Source of the DNA: JAMXLO01 sp037201625
Lineage (GTDB): Bacteria > Pseudomonadota > Alphaproteobacteria > Acetobacterales > Acetobacteraceae
Length of the DNA: 64,000 nt
NCBI GenBank assembly: GCA_037201625.1
Contig: JBBCGR010000004.1
Location: forward strand, 248,001-312,000
Reading direction: 5' to 3'
Below, in pieces: positions 7,980 to 18,999 of this stretch. Both the position numbers and the translations under genes were made by a program. Under the pieces are notes generated by a model, which was not told the origin of the DNA, did not search any database, and saw only the letters and a program-made list of their open reading frames with translations. Numbering within the stretch: position 1 is the first letter of the stretch; each line of letters begins with the position of its first letter.

Positions 7980-8831
7980 TCAAGCCGGGACCCGCAGCGT
8001 CGATTGTTCGGATAGCACTGCCCGGTGCAGTATCGCGTTGTCGAACCCGTCGAATGCCATGGCGCCGATGTTCGGGCTGATCTCGGTCTCACCCACGTTG
8101 ATACGGAACGGGACTTCGCCGAACGGCGCATCGACCACATCGACGATGGCATCCGCGACCGCGATGGCATCGGCGTTGGACGGTACGTAGCCGGCGGAGG
8201 ACCCCCGGCGCACCGGTTCGCCGAACCAGGCATATGGGCCGGCGTCACGGTGGGTGGCGAGGCCGCCGTCGGCCGGGTTGCGGGCGTGCAGGGCATGCAC
8301 GGCTCCGTTGGTGGCGACCGGAGGAACCACGATGCAGGTTGCGATGCCCCAGCGCGAGAATTGCCGCGCCTGCTGCGCCGCGTTCGCGCCGGAATTGCCG
8401 CCGGATACCGAGACCACGAGGCCCTGCCTCTGCCGGCGCAGGTGAGGCAGCACGGCGCGGTTGACCCGCCCGGCGCTCAGGCTATTCATATCGTCAAGCT
8501 GGCCGAAGCCTTCCGGCGTGAGGATCTTCCCAGGTCCGAACGCCCTATAGCCGGCACCGTGGATCACGACATCGATCCGGCCGGATTCAGCCATCACCTG
8601 GGCAACCGCCGCCTCGACCGAAGCCTGCGAATGAACGTCGAGATCGAGCAGGCGCAGGTCGGCCAGGCGATGGCGGCGGGGCGGCGAGAACCCTGTGGCA
8701 GACACGGCGTTCCGGCTGCCGGTCGCTTGGGGTCGCGGCGCGTAGACCGTGTAACCCGCGAGCGCGAGCGCCTCCGCGGTGAATTTGCCGAGGCCGTGCC
8801 ATGCGCCGGCGACCAGTATGATCTTGCTCAT
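7980..8831 (-). CDS. SDR-fold protein lacking the catalytic YxxxK
   Basis: 283-residue short-chain dehydrogenase/reductase-like protein. The cofactor motif is VAGAWHGLGKFTAEALALAG (TGxxxGxG-like) and the GRIDVVIHGAG segment matches the SDR NNAG region. After the strand with SVSGGNSGANAAQQ, where a classical SDR has its Ser-Tyr-Lys triad, the sequence passes directly to FSRWGIATCIVVPPVATNG, so the Tyr and Lys are missing. The most similar architecture would be an SDR with a deleted active-site helix; it may bind NAD(P) without normal catalysis, or be decaying. It is last in a leftward series: regulator, NTF2-like protein, this gene, with gaps of about 107 and 111 bp. Confidence 0.75.
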   Translation of the reverse strand: MSKIILVAGAWHGLGKFTAEALALAGYTVYAPRPQATGSRNAVSATGFSPPRRHRLADLRLLDLDVHSQASVEAAVAQVMAESGRIDVVIHGAGYRAFGPGKILTPEGFGQLDDMNSLSAGRVNRAVLPHLRRQRQGLVVSVSGGNSGANAAQQARQFSRWGIATCIVVPPVATNGAVHALHARNPADGGLATHRDAGPYAWFGEPVRRGSSAGYVPSNADAIAVADAIVDVVDAPFGEVPFRINVGETEISPNIGAMAFDGFDNAILHRAVLSEQSTLRVPA

Positions 8832-8942
8832 CGTATCCTCCCTGAGACGGTGTGCGGCACAGCGGATGTACAGCGATGACGGGAGGCAGCATTGAAGGAA
8901 AATGGCGACGGTTCGAGTTTACGCTTGCGAAATGCCGAAGGA

Positions 8943-9647
8943 TCAGATGCCCGACTGGTTGCGCAGGATGATGAGTTGGACGATACGATCGGCCCGCGTC
9001 GAGAAATAGAACGACAGGCAAAGCGGATCGGGCAGGCCGCGCATGTCGAAATCGCCGTTGATGTTCGCAGTGACGATCACATGGTCATAATGCTGCGTGG
9101 CACTCACAATATGCATCGTCAGGCGGGCACCGACGATATCGCGCTCTGCCCATTTCCGAATGACCTGCTTGCCCCAATGGTCGTGCAACTGGTCGTTGAC
9201 GAGGGCATCGTCCACGAAGGTCGCCAGCAGTCCGTCGAGGTCGAACCGGTTCGTGGCGCGGATATACGCGGCGACCGCGGGCGGCAGCACCGGCGCAGGG
9301 CGACGCTCGATCGCGATGCCCAGGATGCGCCCCTCACCGATCCTGAAGCACCAGTCACGCAGAATCTCGGCCACGACGCCATCGGCATCGTCTTCCTCGG
9401 TGAGGATGGTGATCACCACCTGGCCGTCGCGTCGTGCCTCGTTGATCGGCAGGAACCGGCCGCAACTCCGCGACAGATCCTCGATCCAACGGGCCACATC
9501 GTCGCCACGATGCTCCTGGCCATCGTCGGCAAGAACGGCATCCTGCCCGATCGTGCCGCGCAGCATGGCGCCGTCGCCTGACTGGATGGCCGACAGGAAT
9601 ACCGGGAGAGGCGGGGTGAGGTTCGAGAGGGACATGGCCATCCACAT
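8943..9647 (-). CDS. Tandem NTF2/SnoaL-like protein
   Basis: Up to 234 residues that read as two consecutive SnoaL/NTF2-like cone domains: roughly residues 8-112 (PPLPVFLSAIQSGD through RDWCFRIGEGRILGIAIE) and 118-232 (VAAYIRATNRFDLDGLLATF through ADRIVQLIILR). Such domains bind or convert small hydrophobic ligands, or act as polyketide-cyclase or isomerase folds. No catalytic residues can be assigned. Three in-frame ATGs lie within the first five codons (MWMAM), with no convincing ribosome site to decide between them. It is downstream of the large winged-helix regulator and upstream of the SDR-like gene on the same strand, so it is a candidate target of that regulator. Confidence 0.72.
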   Translation of the reverse strand: MWMAMSLSNLTPPLPVFLSAIQSGDGAMLRGTIGQDAVLADDGQEHRGDDVARWIEDLSRSCGRFLPINEARRDGQVVITILTEEDDADGVVAEILRDWCFRIGEGRILGIAIERRPAPVLPPAVAAYIRATNRFDLDGLLATFVDDALVNDQLHDHWGKQVIRKWAERDIVGARLTMHIVSATQHYDHVIVTANINGDFDMRGLPDPLCLSFYFSTRADRIVQLIILRNQSGI

Positions 9648-9754
9648 CGCGATGGAAGATGCGCCTTCGCAACTTCGTCCCGAATCTAGCCCGTCCGCTG
9701 CGTTCGCCGCTCGTTCAGCGCTGCAAAGATGTGAAAATCGATTGCGGCGTCGGT

Positions 9755-12640
9755 TCAGGCGTGCTCGTGCAGTTCGTGCAGCAGACCGCGTGCCGCCTCC
9801 AGGTCGGGCATCGTGTAATCTTCGCGGAAATGCTGAAGCAGTCCTGTCAGCAGGTCCAGGGCCTCGCGGGCACGTCCCTTGCTGATCCAGAGCCGCGCGA
9901 GCGGCAGCGCAGCGCGCAGTTCCCAGCCCGGCGCCGCTCGCTCCCGCGCCAAATCAACAGCACCAATCAGCGACTCTTCGGCTGCCACCAGATCAGGCTG
10001 CGGTATCGACAGCAGGATCTCACCGCGTGTGCGCAGCAGGTCCGGCAGGTCGAAACGTTCCTGCGCGTCCCCGGCCGCGCCAATCGCGTCGGCGATCGTT
10101 GCTTCGGCTTCGGCGAACTGGCCGCAGCGGGCAAGGCCTTCGGCCAGTGCGCGATAGAACCCGGGCGCCAGGATGTTGTGCCTCTCAGCCTGCAGAGTTG
10201 CCAGTGCCTGCCGCAGGAGTTGCACGCCCGCGACCGTCCGCCCCTCCTGCACCGCGAGTTCGCCCTGCAGCGCCATGCCGACCGCATGGTACGGTCCGAG
10301 CGAGTATTTGCCGCCATGCGCTATCAACTGCGTGATCCCGGCGCGCGCACCCTCGAGGTCGCCGGTCCAGAGATACACTGGGATGGCGTAGATATAGGCG
10401 ATGCACAGCGTGACGGGATGGTCACGTCGCGTCGCCTCATCGATGGCCTGGCGGGTGACGTGCAGCGCCTGCTCCGGCCGGCCGCGCAGCCAGAGCGCTC
10501 GGGCCAAGGTAACCAGGGCGCGCACGCGATGATCGTAGCCGAAGAAGTCCACGTCGATGTGGTCCCACGTCGCCGCCAGCTCGAGGCCACGCTCGCAATG
10601 GAATTGCGCCGCCTGCTGATTGCCGATGAGATGGTGGACGACCCCCAGCATCCATTCGGCGATGACCACCGCGCCCGGATCGCCGATCTCCGCGGCGATC
10701 GCAACGCTGGTCCCCGCGGCGTCCAGCGCCTCACGAAATGCGCCGATCCGCGTGAGGAAGACGTTGAGGCCGGCGTGCAGGTGAATCTGGCGCCGGCGGT
10801 CCCCGAGGGCAACGGCAAGGTCGAGGCCACGCTGGATCCCGGCCAGCACGTCGGAGCCGTTGCCGCGTGTGAACATCGACGAAATGGCCAGCGCTTCCTG
10901 CAATGCCAGCTCGACGTGGCGATCGCCATCGTCCGGCAATGCCGTCAGGGCGCGCCGGCACCAGCGCTCGCACTCCGCCAGCAGCGATGCCGCCAGGAAC
11001 AGCGGTGCGGACCGCGCGGCGAGTTCCACGCCGATTGTGGAATCCCCTGTCTCCGACAGGCTCCATTCCAGTGCCGCGCGGATGTTGCCCATGTGCGGCG
11101 AATGTTCCGGCGCCGAGCCCAGGCCGTGCGCCGACAGCGCGATCCGCGTCAGATGGTCCGCGTAGTGGCGCGCGTGGCGTTGCGCGACCGTGGCCGGATC
11201 GCCGCCTTCCGCCAGCTTGATCGCGGCATAGGCGCGCGTCGTGTCCAGCAGCCGATGATAGGTCGCGCCGTCGATCGCCGAGTTCCACACAAGGGATTTG
11301 TCGACCAGGCCGGCGATCGCATTGGCGACCTGCGCGGCATCGGCGGGGGTGTCGCCGGCGACGGCCAGCGCGGCCTCCAGAGTGAAATGGCCGACGAATA
11401 CCGACAGGCGGCACAGGATGGTCTGTTCGCGCGGTGAGAGCAGGTTGTAGCTCCAGTCGAGCATGGCCTGCAGCGTCTGGTGCCGAGGCAGGGCGGTACG
11501 CCGTCCCTGCCACAGCAATCCGAAGCGGTTGCCCAGCAGTTCCGCCGTGCCCCGCAGGCCATAGGCGCCCACCCGGCTGGCGGCGAGTTCGATCGCCAGC
11601 GCAATCCCGTCGAGCCGCCGGCAGATGCTGACGGCCGTCGATGCGTCCGCGTCGCTGAGTTCGACCCGGTAGCCGCTGGCCGCCGCCCGTTCCATGAACA
11701 ATTGCACGGCAGGCCAGTCCAGCGCCTGGGCCGCCGTCAGCTCGCCATCATCCATCGGCGTCTCCAGCGGGTGCAGCAGGTAGACGTTCTCGCCCTCGAC
11801 GCGCAGCAATTCGCGGCTGGTCGCGAGCAGGTGCACGTGCGGCGCCTCGCTGAACAGCCGCTCCGTCAGCGCGGCCACCGCCTCGATCACGTGTTCACAG
11901 CTATCGAGGATGAGCAGCGCGCGCTTGTCGACCAGGAAGGCGAGCAGTCCCGGGACGGGGTCCGCGGTCCGCACGAAGCATCCGACGGCGGCGGCGACCG
12001 CGCTCGCGACCAGCGCACCGTCCGTCACGGCACCAAGGTCGACGAAATACGCGGCGTCGTCGAACTCGTGCAGCATCGCGTGGGCAACCGCGACGGCGAC
12101 CGTCGTCTTTCCCATGCCGCCTGGTGCGACGATGTTGACGAAGCGATGTGTCGTCAGCAGCGTGCGCAGCGTCGCCACTGCCGCCTGCCGGCCGATCATG
12201 CGCGCCAGCGGCGCCGGCAGCTTGGGCGCAGCGGTCGCCGCCGTGGCGGGCGCTGTCGCCTGAGCGCCGCCACTGTCGGGCCAGGACCGCCGCACGGGGG
12301 AGACAAAGCAGTAGCCGCGGCCTGGGACGTTGGTGATGTAGCGGGCGCCGTCCTTGCCTTCGCCGAGCAGCTTGCGAAGCCCCGCCAGATGGACGCGCAG
12401 GTTGGCCTCTTCCACGATGATGTCGGGCCAGACCCGGTCGATCAGTTCGCGCCGTGTCACGACCTCGCCAGCGCGTTCAACCAGCATGACCAGGATGTCG
12501 AGCGCGCGCCCTCCCACGGCCACAGGCTCATCGCCCTTCGTCAGCAGACGCTCCGAGGCGGTCAGGCGGAACGGACCGAAACAGGCAATCTCGTTCGGTC
12601 GCAGAGCCTCGCTCCCGACTTGAGCAGTATGCGTCGCCAT
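9755..12640 (-). CDS. Winged-helix/NTPase/TPR transcriptional regulator, copy 1
   Basis: 961-residue multidomain regulator. Residues about 15-115 are an OmpR/PhoB-type winged helix (GRALDILVMLVERAGEV, IDRVWPDIIVEEANLRVHL, ITNVPGRGYCFV). Residues about 145-480 are an AfsR/NB-ARC-like signal-transduction NTPase with Walker A PGGMGKTT (Lys168) and Walker B LLILDSCEHV, then TSRE sensor and RRLDGIALAIELAA segments. The rest is helical TPR-like repeats. There is no receiver domain, so the trigger is probably ligand or protein binding to the TPR/NTPase part. The predicted fold and even the Walker A residue number match the gene at 59663-62494, making the two paralogues. Genes directly downstream on the same strand (NTF2-like, SDR-like) are likely co-regulated. 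Confidence 0.88.
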   Translation of the reverse strand: MATHTAQVGSEALRPNEIACFGPFRLTASERLLTKGDEPVAVGGRALDILVMLVERAGEVVTRRELIDRVWPDIIVEEANLRVHLAGLRKLLGEGKDGARYITNVPGRGYCFVSPVRRSWPDSGGAQATAPATAATAAPKLPAPLARMIGRQAAVATLRTLLTTHRFVNIVAPGGMGKTTVAVAVAHAMLHEFDDAAYFVDLGAVTDGALVASAVAAAVGCFVRTADPVPGLLAFLVDKRALLILDSCEHVIEAVAALTERLFSEAPHVHLLATSRELLRVEGENVYLLHPLETPMDDGELTAAQALDWPAVQLFMERAAASGYRVELSDADASTAVSICRRLDGIALAIELAASRVGAYGLRGTAELLGNRFGLLWQGRRTALPRHQTLQAMLDWSYNLLSPREQTILCRLSVFVGHFTLEAALAVAGDTPADAAQVANAIAGLVDKSLVWNSAIDGATYHRLLDTTRAYAAIKLAEGGDPATVAQRHARHYADHLTRIALSAHGLGSAPEHSPHMGNIRAALEWSLSETGDSTIGVELAARSAPLFLAASLLAECERWCRRALTALPDDGDRHVELALQEALAISSMFTRGNGSDVLAGIQRGLDLAVALGDRRRQIHLHAGLNVFLTRIGAFREALDAAGTSVAIAAEIGDPGAVVIAEWMLGVVHHLIGNQQAAQFHCERGLELAATWDHIDVDFFGYDHRVRALVTLARALWLRGRPEQALHVTRQAIDEATRRDHPVTLCIAYIYAIPVYLWTGDLEGARAGITQLIAHGGKYSLGPYHAVGMALQGELAVQEGRTVAGVQLLRQALATLQAERHNILAPGFYRALAEGLARCGQFAEAEATIADAIGAAGDAQERFDLPDLLRTRGEILLSIPQPDLVAAEESLIGAVDLARERAAPGWELRAALPLARLWISKGRAREALDLLTGLLQHFREDYTMPDLEAARGLLHELHEHA

Positions 12641-12821
12641 GACCTGAACCTACCCCGCAGAACCCGGGACCTGAAGCGTCCGCAGATACGGTCCCGAGGC
12701 CGGCCTCAGTCAATCGCTTCCGGACGGTCGCCGCGCGCATTCTTTCGGTTGTAACCAAAAGACCGTGCCCTTCCACAAGAAATCCACCGGTGATTGTGCG
12801 CGCCACAACCAATGCGTGCTT

Positions 12822-12923
12822 AGAGCGTGATCCGTACGGGTAGAATCGCCGGAGCGGTGAATCACGCTCTCAGACAACGAGCCAGAGCGGATTCCGTGAG
12901 CCGACGCGCGAACGGAATCGGCT

Positions 12924-12925
<2 letters not shown>
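12822..12925. repeat. Dispersed two-hairpin repeat, copy 1 (complete)
   Basis: Hairpin A has stem AGAGCGTGAT (12822-12831) and ATCACGCTCT (12861-12870) with an inner GCCGGAGCGG. Hairpin B has AGAGCGGATTCCGT (12884-12897) and ACGGAATCGGCTCT (12912-12925). The right end overlaps the TAG stop of the ABC transporter ATPase gene (minus strand). Copies occur at 34421-34470 (hairpin A only) and 51108-51206 (A and B). It may act as a transcription terminator or mRNA 3'-end stabiliser, or as a REP-like mobile unit. Confidence 0.85.
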
Positions 12926-14934
<2,009 letters not shown>

Positions 14935-14951
<17 letters not shown>

Positions 14952-15792
14952 GCGGATCGAGCCAGTCGCGGAAGCCGTCGCCCATGAAGTTGAAACCCAT
15001 CACCACGGTGAGGATCGCCAGGCCGGGGAACGTGGCCACCCACCATTGCTGCACCAGTTCGCGGCCCTCCGCGACCATCGCACCCCATTCCGGCGTCGGC
15101 GGCACGGTGCCCAGCCCCAGGAAGGACAGGCCGGCGAACACCAGGATCGCATTGCCCAGGTCCAGCGTGACCAGCACGATGAGCGGGCCAACCGCGTTGG
15201 GGATGATCTGGCGCAGCAGGATATGCGTCGGGCCGAAGCCGATGGACTGCGCCGCCTCCACGTATTCCATCGAGCGCTGCGAGATCACCAGGCTGCGCGC
15301 CAGGCGGGCGAATTTCGGCCACCACACCACGAGCATGGCGATCACCGTGTTCACCGTGCCGATGCCCAAAGCGGCGGCGATCGCCATCGCCAGGATGATC
15401 GGCGGGAAGCAGAACACCAGGTCCGTGAGGCGCATCAGCGCCTCCTCCGCCCAGCCGCGCGCATAGGCCGCCGCGGCGCCGAGCAGTGTGCCGAACAGCC
15501 CGCCCACCAGCACCACGACCATGCCTACGGTCAGCGACACGCGCGCGCCATAGATCACCCGTGTCAGCACGTCGCGGCCCAGCGCGTCGGTGCCCAGCCA
15601 GTTGGTCGCCGAGGGCGGGCGCAGGCGCTGTGCCACGTCGACGAAGTTGGGGTCGTGCGGGGTGATCCAGGGCGCCAGGAGTGCCGCCAGCGCCCAGGCC
15701 AGGATCACCACCGCGCCGAACGTGGCGAGGCCGTAGCGGCGCACCCAGCGGGCACGCGGCGAGGCGATCGCCGGCAGTGCGATGTCGCTCAT
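14935..15792 (-). CDS. Peptide-type ABC transporter permease (DppC-like)
   Basis: 285-residue inner-membrane permease. It has an N-terminal hydrophobic helix (LATFGAVVILAWALAALLAP), the OppC-type periplasmic segment with NWLGTDALGRDVLTRVIYGARVSL, and further membrane segments. The EAA cytoplasmic loop includes EAAQSIGFGPTHILLRQIIPN. I chose the ATG before SDIALPAIAS because it overlaps the stop of the DppB-like gene (ATGA); the much longer open frame upstream is antiparallel noise. It pairs with the DppB-like permease to form the channel. The substrate is unknown; peptides, nickel or glutathione-like compounds are all handled by this family. Confidence 0.93.
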
Positions 15793-16802
15793 TTCTTCAC
15801 CACGCGCGGATCGAGCAGGGCGTAGGACATGTCCACCAGGAAGTTCACCAGCACGAAGATGGCTGCGACGATCGCGGTGATCGCCATGATGGCGGGGAAG
15901 TCCACGGTGACGGCGCTGCGGAACGTGTAGCGGCCGAGGCCGGGCCAGGAGAACACGGTCTCGGTCATGACGGCGCCGGCGAGCAGGTTGGCGTAGGCGA
16001 GGCCGCCCAGCGTCACCACCGGCAGCAGCGCATTCGGCAGCGCGTGGCGCAGCACGATCAGCCGGCCGCGCAGGCCCTTCGCCTTGGCGACGCGCACATA
16101 GTCCTGCGACAGTGCCTCGAGCATTGCCGCGCGCGTGGTGCGGGTGATCAGGCCCAGCGTCGCGGCGGCGAGCACGATGGACGGCAGCACGAGATGCGCC
16201 GCGGCGTCGTGGAACGTCTCCCAGTCGCCCTGCAGCACGGTGTCGATCAGCAGCAGTCCGGTGATGCGGTCGGGCGGGAAGGAGACTGGGTCGAGCCGCC
16301 CCGGGCCGGGCGCCCAGTCGAGCGCGCCGTAGAACACCGCGAGCGCGATGAACGCGAGCCAGAAAGTGGGCGCCGAGACGCCGACCAGCGAGACGGCGCG
16401 CGCGACATGGTCGATCCAGGTGTCGCGGCGCACGGCCGCCAGCACGCCGAGCGGCAGGCCGACCACGATGGACAGGGTGAACGCCACGGTCGCCAGTTCG
16501 AGCGTCGCCGGTGCGTAATCGATGATGTCCTGCAGCACCGGCCGCCGCGAGGAGATCGAGACCCCGAGATCGCCGTGCACCAGGCGTTCCAGGAACAGCC
16601 AGTATTGCTGCCAAAGCGGCAGGTCGAGGCCCCAGCGGGCACGGAACTCCGCCACCTGCGCCGGGTCGGACGCCGCCATGTCGCCGAGCGCGGTCAGCAC
16701 CGGATCGCCCGGCACGGTGTTGGCGATCAGGAAGATCACGAGGGTTGCGAGCAGCACCATCACGACCGCGGTGGCCAGCCGCGAGACGACGTAGCGGATC
16801 AT
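15789..16802 (-). CDS. Peptide-type ABC transporter permease (DppB-like)
   Basis: 337-residue inner-membrane permease. It begins MIRYVVSRLATAVVMVLLAT, a typical DppB first helix, followed by NTVPGDPV. It has several membrane helices, the EAA loop KAKGLRGRLIVLRHALPNAL and the C-terminal LLDPRV typical of the family. The start is the ATG of MIRYVV, not an upstream in-frame ATG, because the family always begins at this motif. It follows the substrate-binding protein gene after a 123-bp gap that contains a strong inverted repeat. Confidence 0.93.
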   Translation of the reverse strand: MIRYVVSRLATAVVMVLLATLVIFLIANTVPGDPVLTALGDMAASDPAQVAEFRARWGLDLPLWQQYWLFLERLVHGDLGVSISSRRPVLQDIIDYAPATLELATVAFTLSIVVGLPLGVLAAVRRDTWIDHVARAVSLVGVSAPTFWLAFIALAVFYGALDWAPGPGRLDPVSFPPDRITGLLLIDTVLQGDWETFHDAAAHLVLPSIVLAAATLGLITRTTRAAMLEALSQDYVRVAKAKGLRGRLIVLRHALPNALLPVVTLGGLAYANLLAGAVMTETVFSWPGLGRYTFRSAVTVDFPAIMAITAIVAAIFVLVNFLVDMSYALLDPRVVKK

Positions 16803-16830
16803 GCAGCCATCATCGCGCTCTCCCGCACGG

Positions 16831-16894
16831 CGGGGGAGGGTTGGCACGGCGGCGATGGGGCGCGCGGCAGGTCCGCCACCCCGACCCTCCCCCG
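16831..16894. promoter_or_regulatory. Inverted repeat between binding-protein and permease genes
   Basis: CGGGGGAGGGT (16831-16841) and ACCCTCCCCCG (16884-16894) are perfect 11-bp inverted repeats with a 42-base spacing, between the first and second genes of the importer operon (minus strand). In importer operons such a hairpin often protects or attenuates the transcript so that the binding protein is made in excess. The polypurine/polypyrimidine arms also resemble GC-rich intergenic repeats of alphaproteobacteria. Function is inferred. Confidence 0.5.
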
Positions 16895-16925
16895 CGGCGC
16901 GGGGAAGGGGGCGTGGTTCGGATCA

Positions 16926-18590
16926 TCAAGCAGGCTTCGCCCCGCCCAGTTCGGCCATCCAGCCGGCGGCGGTGAGCTTGAGGCCGGCCACGCTCTTGCG
17001 CACCGCCACCTGGTAGACCGGCTGGATCATGACGATGAGATGCGCCGCGTCGACCATGGCGACCTGGTATTGCTTGTACAGTTCTGCCGCCTTGGCCAGG
17101 TCGCGCTCGGCGCCGGCATCGGCCACCAGCTTGCGCACCTCGGGCGGCACGTTCCAGTGCACGCGGTTGGCGACGCGGTTGATCGAGGCGCTGGTCCAAA
17201 GCCAGTTCTCCGGCGCCGGCGGATTCCAGAAGGTCAGCACCGCCTCCGCCTTGCCGCCCAGGAACATGGTGCGCATGTTCACCTGGTCCATCGGCGCCAG
17301 TTCGGCGCGGATGCCGACGCGGGCCAGGTCCGATTGCAGCTTCTGCGCCAGCGTCTGGTAGCCGACGCCGGCGATCGAGGCGTTGCCGTAGGCAAGCTGG
17401 AACTTGAACCCGTCGGGCATGCCGGCCTGCGCCAGCAACTGCTTCGACTTCGCCAGATCCTCGCGGAAGCCGATCTCCTTGGTCAGCGCCTCGGTCGAGC
17501 CGTTGACGCCGACCGGCAGGAAGGTGACCGGCCGCACCGCCTGTCCGCCGATCAGGTTCTTGATGATGCCGTCATAGTCGATGGCATAGCCGATCGCCTG
17601 GCGCGCGAACTTGTTCTGCAGCGCCGGATTGGTCGGTGCCTCGACCACCGCCATGTAGATGAAGTCGAGGCTGGTCATGCCCTCGACGCTGATATTGGTA
17701 TCGCCCTTGAGGGTCGCGATCTGCTCGGGGATCAGGTTGAACGCCACGTCGACGTCGCCGCGCTGGATGGCCAGAAGCTGCGCCGCGCTCTCGCTCATGT
17801 GGCGGATCAGCACCCGCTCATAGCCCGGGGTGCCGCGCCAGTAATGCGGGTTCTTCGCCATCGTGATCTGCTGGTTGCGCTGCCAGCCGGTGAGGCGGTA
17901 CGGGCCGGTGCCGGCGGAGTTCTCGTTCAGCCAGTCGGTCGCCTTGTCCTTCTCCTTGGCGTCGGGCGCGTCGCTGCCGCCATGCGCCAGCACGACGTCC
18001 TTCTCCAGTACGCCGAAGGCCGGGGTGGCGATGATGCTCATCAGCGGCAGCGTGGGATCCTTCAGCACGATGTCGACCGTGTGCGGATCGACCACCTTCA
18101 CCTCGTCGATATGCGAGATGTACTGCCAGGGCTGGTCCTTGATATTGAGCTGGCGGGTGAACGAGAAGCGCACATCCTCCGCCGTCATGGTCTTGCCGTT
18201 GGAGAACTTGACGTCGGTCCGCAGCTTCAGCCGCACCGTCTTGCCGTCCGGCTGATAGGTCCACTCGGTGGCAAGTGCCGGCTTCAGGTTGACCGAATCG
18301 CCCGGATCGTAGGTGACCATGCTGTCATAGGCGGCATGGGTCGGCAGCGGGTTGGAATACTGGTAGACGCGCACCGGATCGAGGCCGGTCGCATCGCTGA
18401 TGTCGAGCGCGATGACCAGCGTGCCGCGCCGCTGCGCGCTCTGGGCAGCGGCCGGGCGGGCGCCTGCGAGCACGGCCGCCAGCAATCCTCCGGCACCCAG
18501 CACCATGAAGCCACGACGATCGAGCGCGGGCTCGGCCGCAACGGAAGGGCCGGGACGGGATGTCTCGGTGGCGTCGTCGCTGGCTGTCAT
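16926..18590 (-). CDS. ABC transporter substrate-binding protein (SBP family 5)
   Basis: 554-residue periplasmic solute-binding protein of the oligopeptide/dipeptide type. The N-terminus carries a twin-arginine-like signal: DRRGFMVLGAGGLLAAVLAG then ARPAAAQS, so export may be by Tat. Family segments follow: LVIALDISDATGLDPVRVYQ, KPALATEWTYQPDGKTVRLKL, ADVKFSNGKTMTAEDVRFSF and GTGPYRLTGW. The start chosen is the ATG with GGGAG six bases upstream; an in-frame ATG four codons earlier is possible. It is the first gene of an operon of binding protein, DppB-like, DppC-like and double ATPase. The bound ligand is unknown. Confidence 0.93.
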   Translation of the reverse strand: MTASDDATETSRPGPSVAAEPALDRRGFMVLGAGGLLAAVLAGARPAAAQSAQRRGTLVIALDISDATGLDPVRVYQYSNPLPTHAAYDSMVTYDPGDSVNLKPALATEWTYQPDGKTVRLKLRTDVKFSNGKTMTAEDVRFSFTRQLNIKDQPWQYISHIDEVKVVDPHTVDIVLKDPTLPLMSIIATPAFGVLEKDVVLAHGGSDAPDAKEKDKATDWLNENSAGTGPYRLTGWQRNQQITMAKNPHYWRGTPGYERVLIRHMSESAAQLLAIQRGDVDVAFNLIPEQIATLKGDTNISVEGMTSLDFIYMAVVEAPTNPALQNKFARQAIGYAIDYDGIIKNLIGGQAVRPVTFLPVGVNGSTEALTKEIGFREDLAKSKQLLAQAGMPDGFKFQLAYGNASIAGVGYQTLAQKLQSDLARVGIRAELAPMDQVNMRTMFLGGKAEAVLTFWNPPAPENWLWTSASINRVANRVHWNVPPEVRKLVADAGAERDLAKAAELYKQYQVAMVDAAHLIVMIQPVYQVAVRKSVAGLKLTAAGWMAELGGAKPA

Positions 18591-18703
18591 GGATGCTCCC
18601 AATTTCTCTCTAGGTTCGGTGCCTGACTTATCGCCCAGCCGTCAATCGATGGCCAGGGGGCTGATCACGCGGCGGTGTACCCTGCCCGGAGGACCGCCAT
18701 CGG

Positions 18704-18744
18704 CAACCGAGCGCAACCGATCGCAATGCTTCGTTACAATTGTA
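18704..18744. promoter_or_regulatory. Operator-like cluster upstream of importer operon
   Basis: Two adjacent 10-bp direct repeats, CAACCGAGCG (18704-18713) and CAACCGATCG (18714-18723), one helical turn apart, are followed by a perfect 10-bp palindrome TACAATTGTA (18735-18744). They lie 114-154 bases upstream of the binding-protein start. This is the pattern of a cooperative repressor or activator site. The regulator is not identifiable. Confidence 0.4.
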
Positions 18745-18795
18745 CCGATTTGAGCGGCGGGCGTCGCCGGCCGGCGTGACAAAAGTTGATTTTGT

Positions 18796-18876
18796 GAACA
18801 TGTTCCGCCGGGATCACGGTCTTTTTGCGCTTGCGCATCGTGACGGCTTCGGCAAAGCTTGATTCGACCTTCGAAT
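18796..18876. promoter_or_regulatory. Two palindromes upstream of giant gene
   Basis: GAACATGTTC (18796-18805) is a perfect 10-bp palindrome, and ATTCGA-CCT-TCGAAT (18862-18876) is a perfect 6+6 inverted repeat with a 3-base spacer. Both are plausible dimer binding sites. The first shares GAAC/GTTC half-sites with SOS boxes, but its spacing fits neither the alphaproteobacterial nor the Bacillus LexA box. Confidence 0.35.
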
Positions 18877-18960
18877 AGAGGTCATCGCGAAACGTCTCGC
18901 GGAGCGGAACGATGTCGGGTTAATTTGTAACTATCGGGGCTGTACCCGGGCCCTCGCCCA

Positions 18961-18999
18961 AGACCGGCACGAGAGAATTTCTCTCGCAACCGCCGGTCT
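18961..18999 (+). promoter_or_regulatory. Extended leader hairpin before giant gene
   Basis: Outer stem AGACCGGC (18961-18968) pairs with GCCGGTCT (18992-18999). Inner stem CGAGAGA (18970-18976) pairs with TCTCTCG (18980-18986) around an ATT loop. Only a few bases are unpaired on the right side. The structure ends 83 bases before the giant gene's ATG. A self-complementary CTGCCCGGGCAG follows at 19013-19024. It could be a 5'-leader stability or attenuation element. Confidence 0.5.

Noticed and set aside
18796..18805. GAACATGTTC as a LexA box
   Set aside because: The half-site spacing does not match the alphaproteobacterial GTTC-N7-GTTC or the Bacillus GAAC-N4-GTTC operator, and neither neighbour is an SOS gene.
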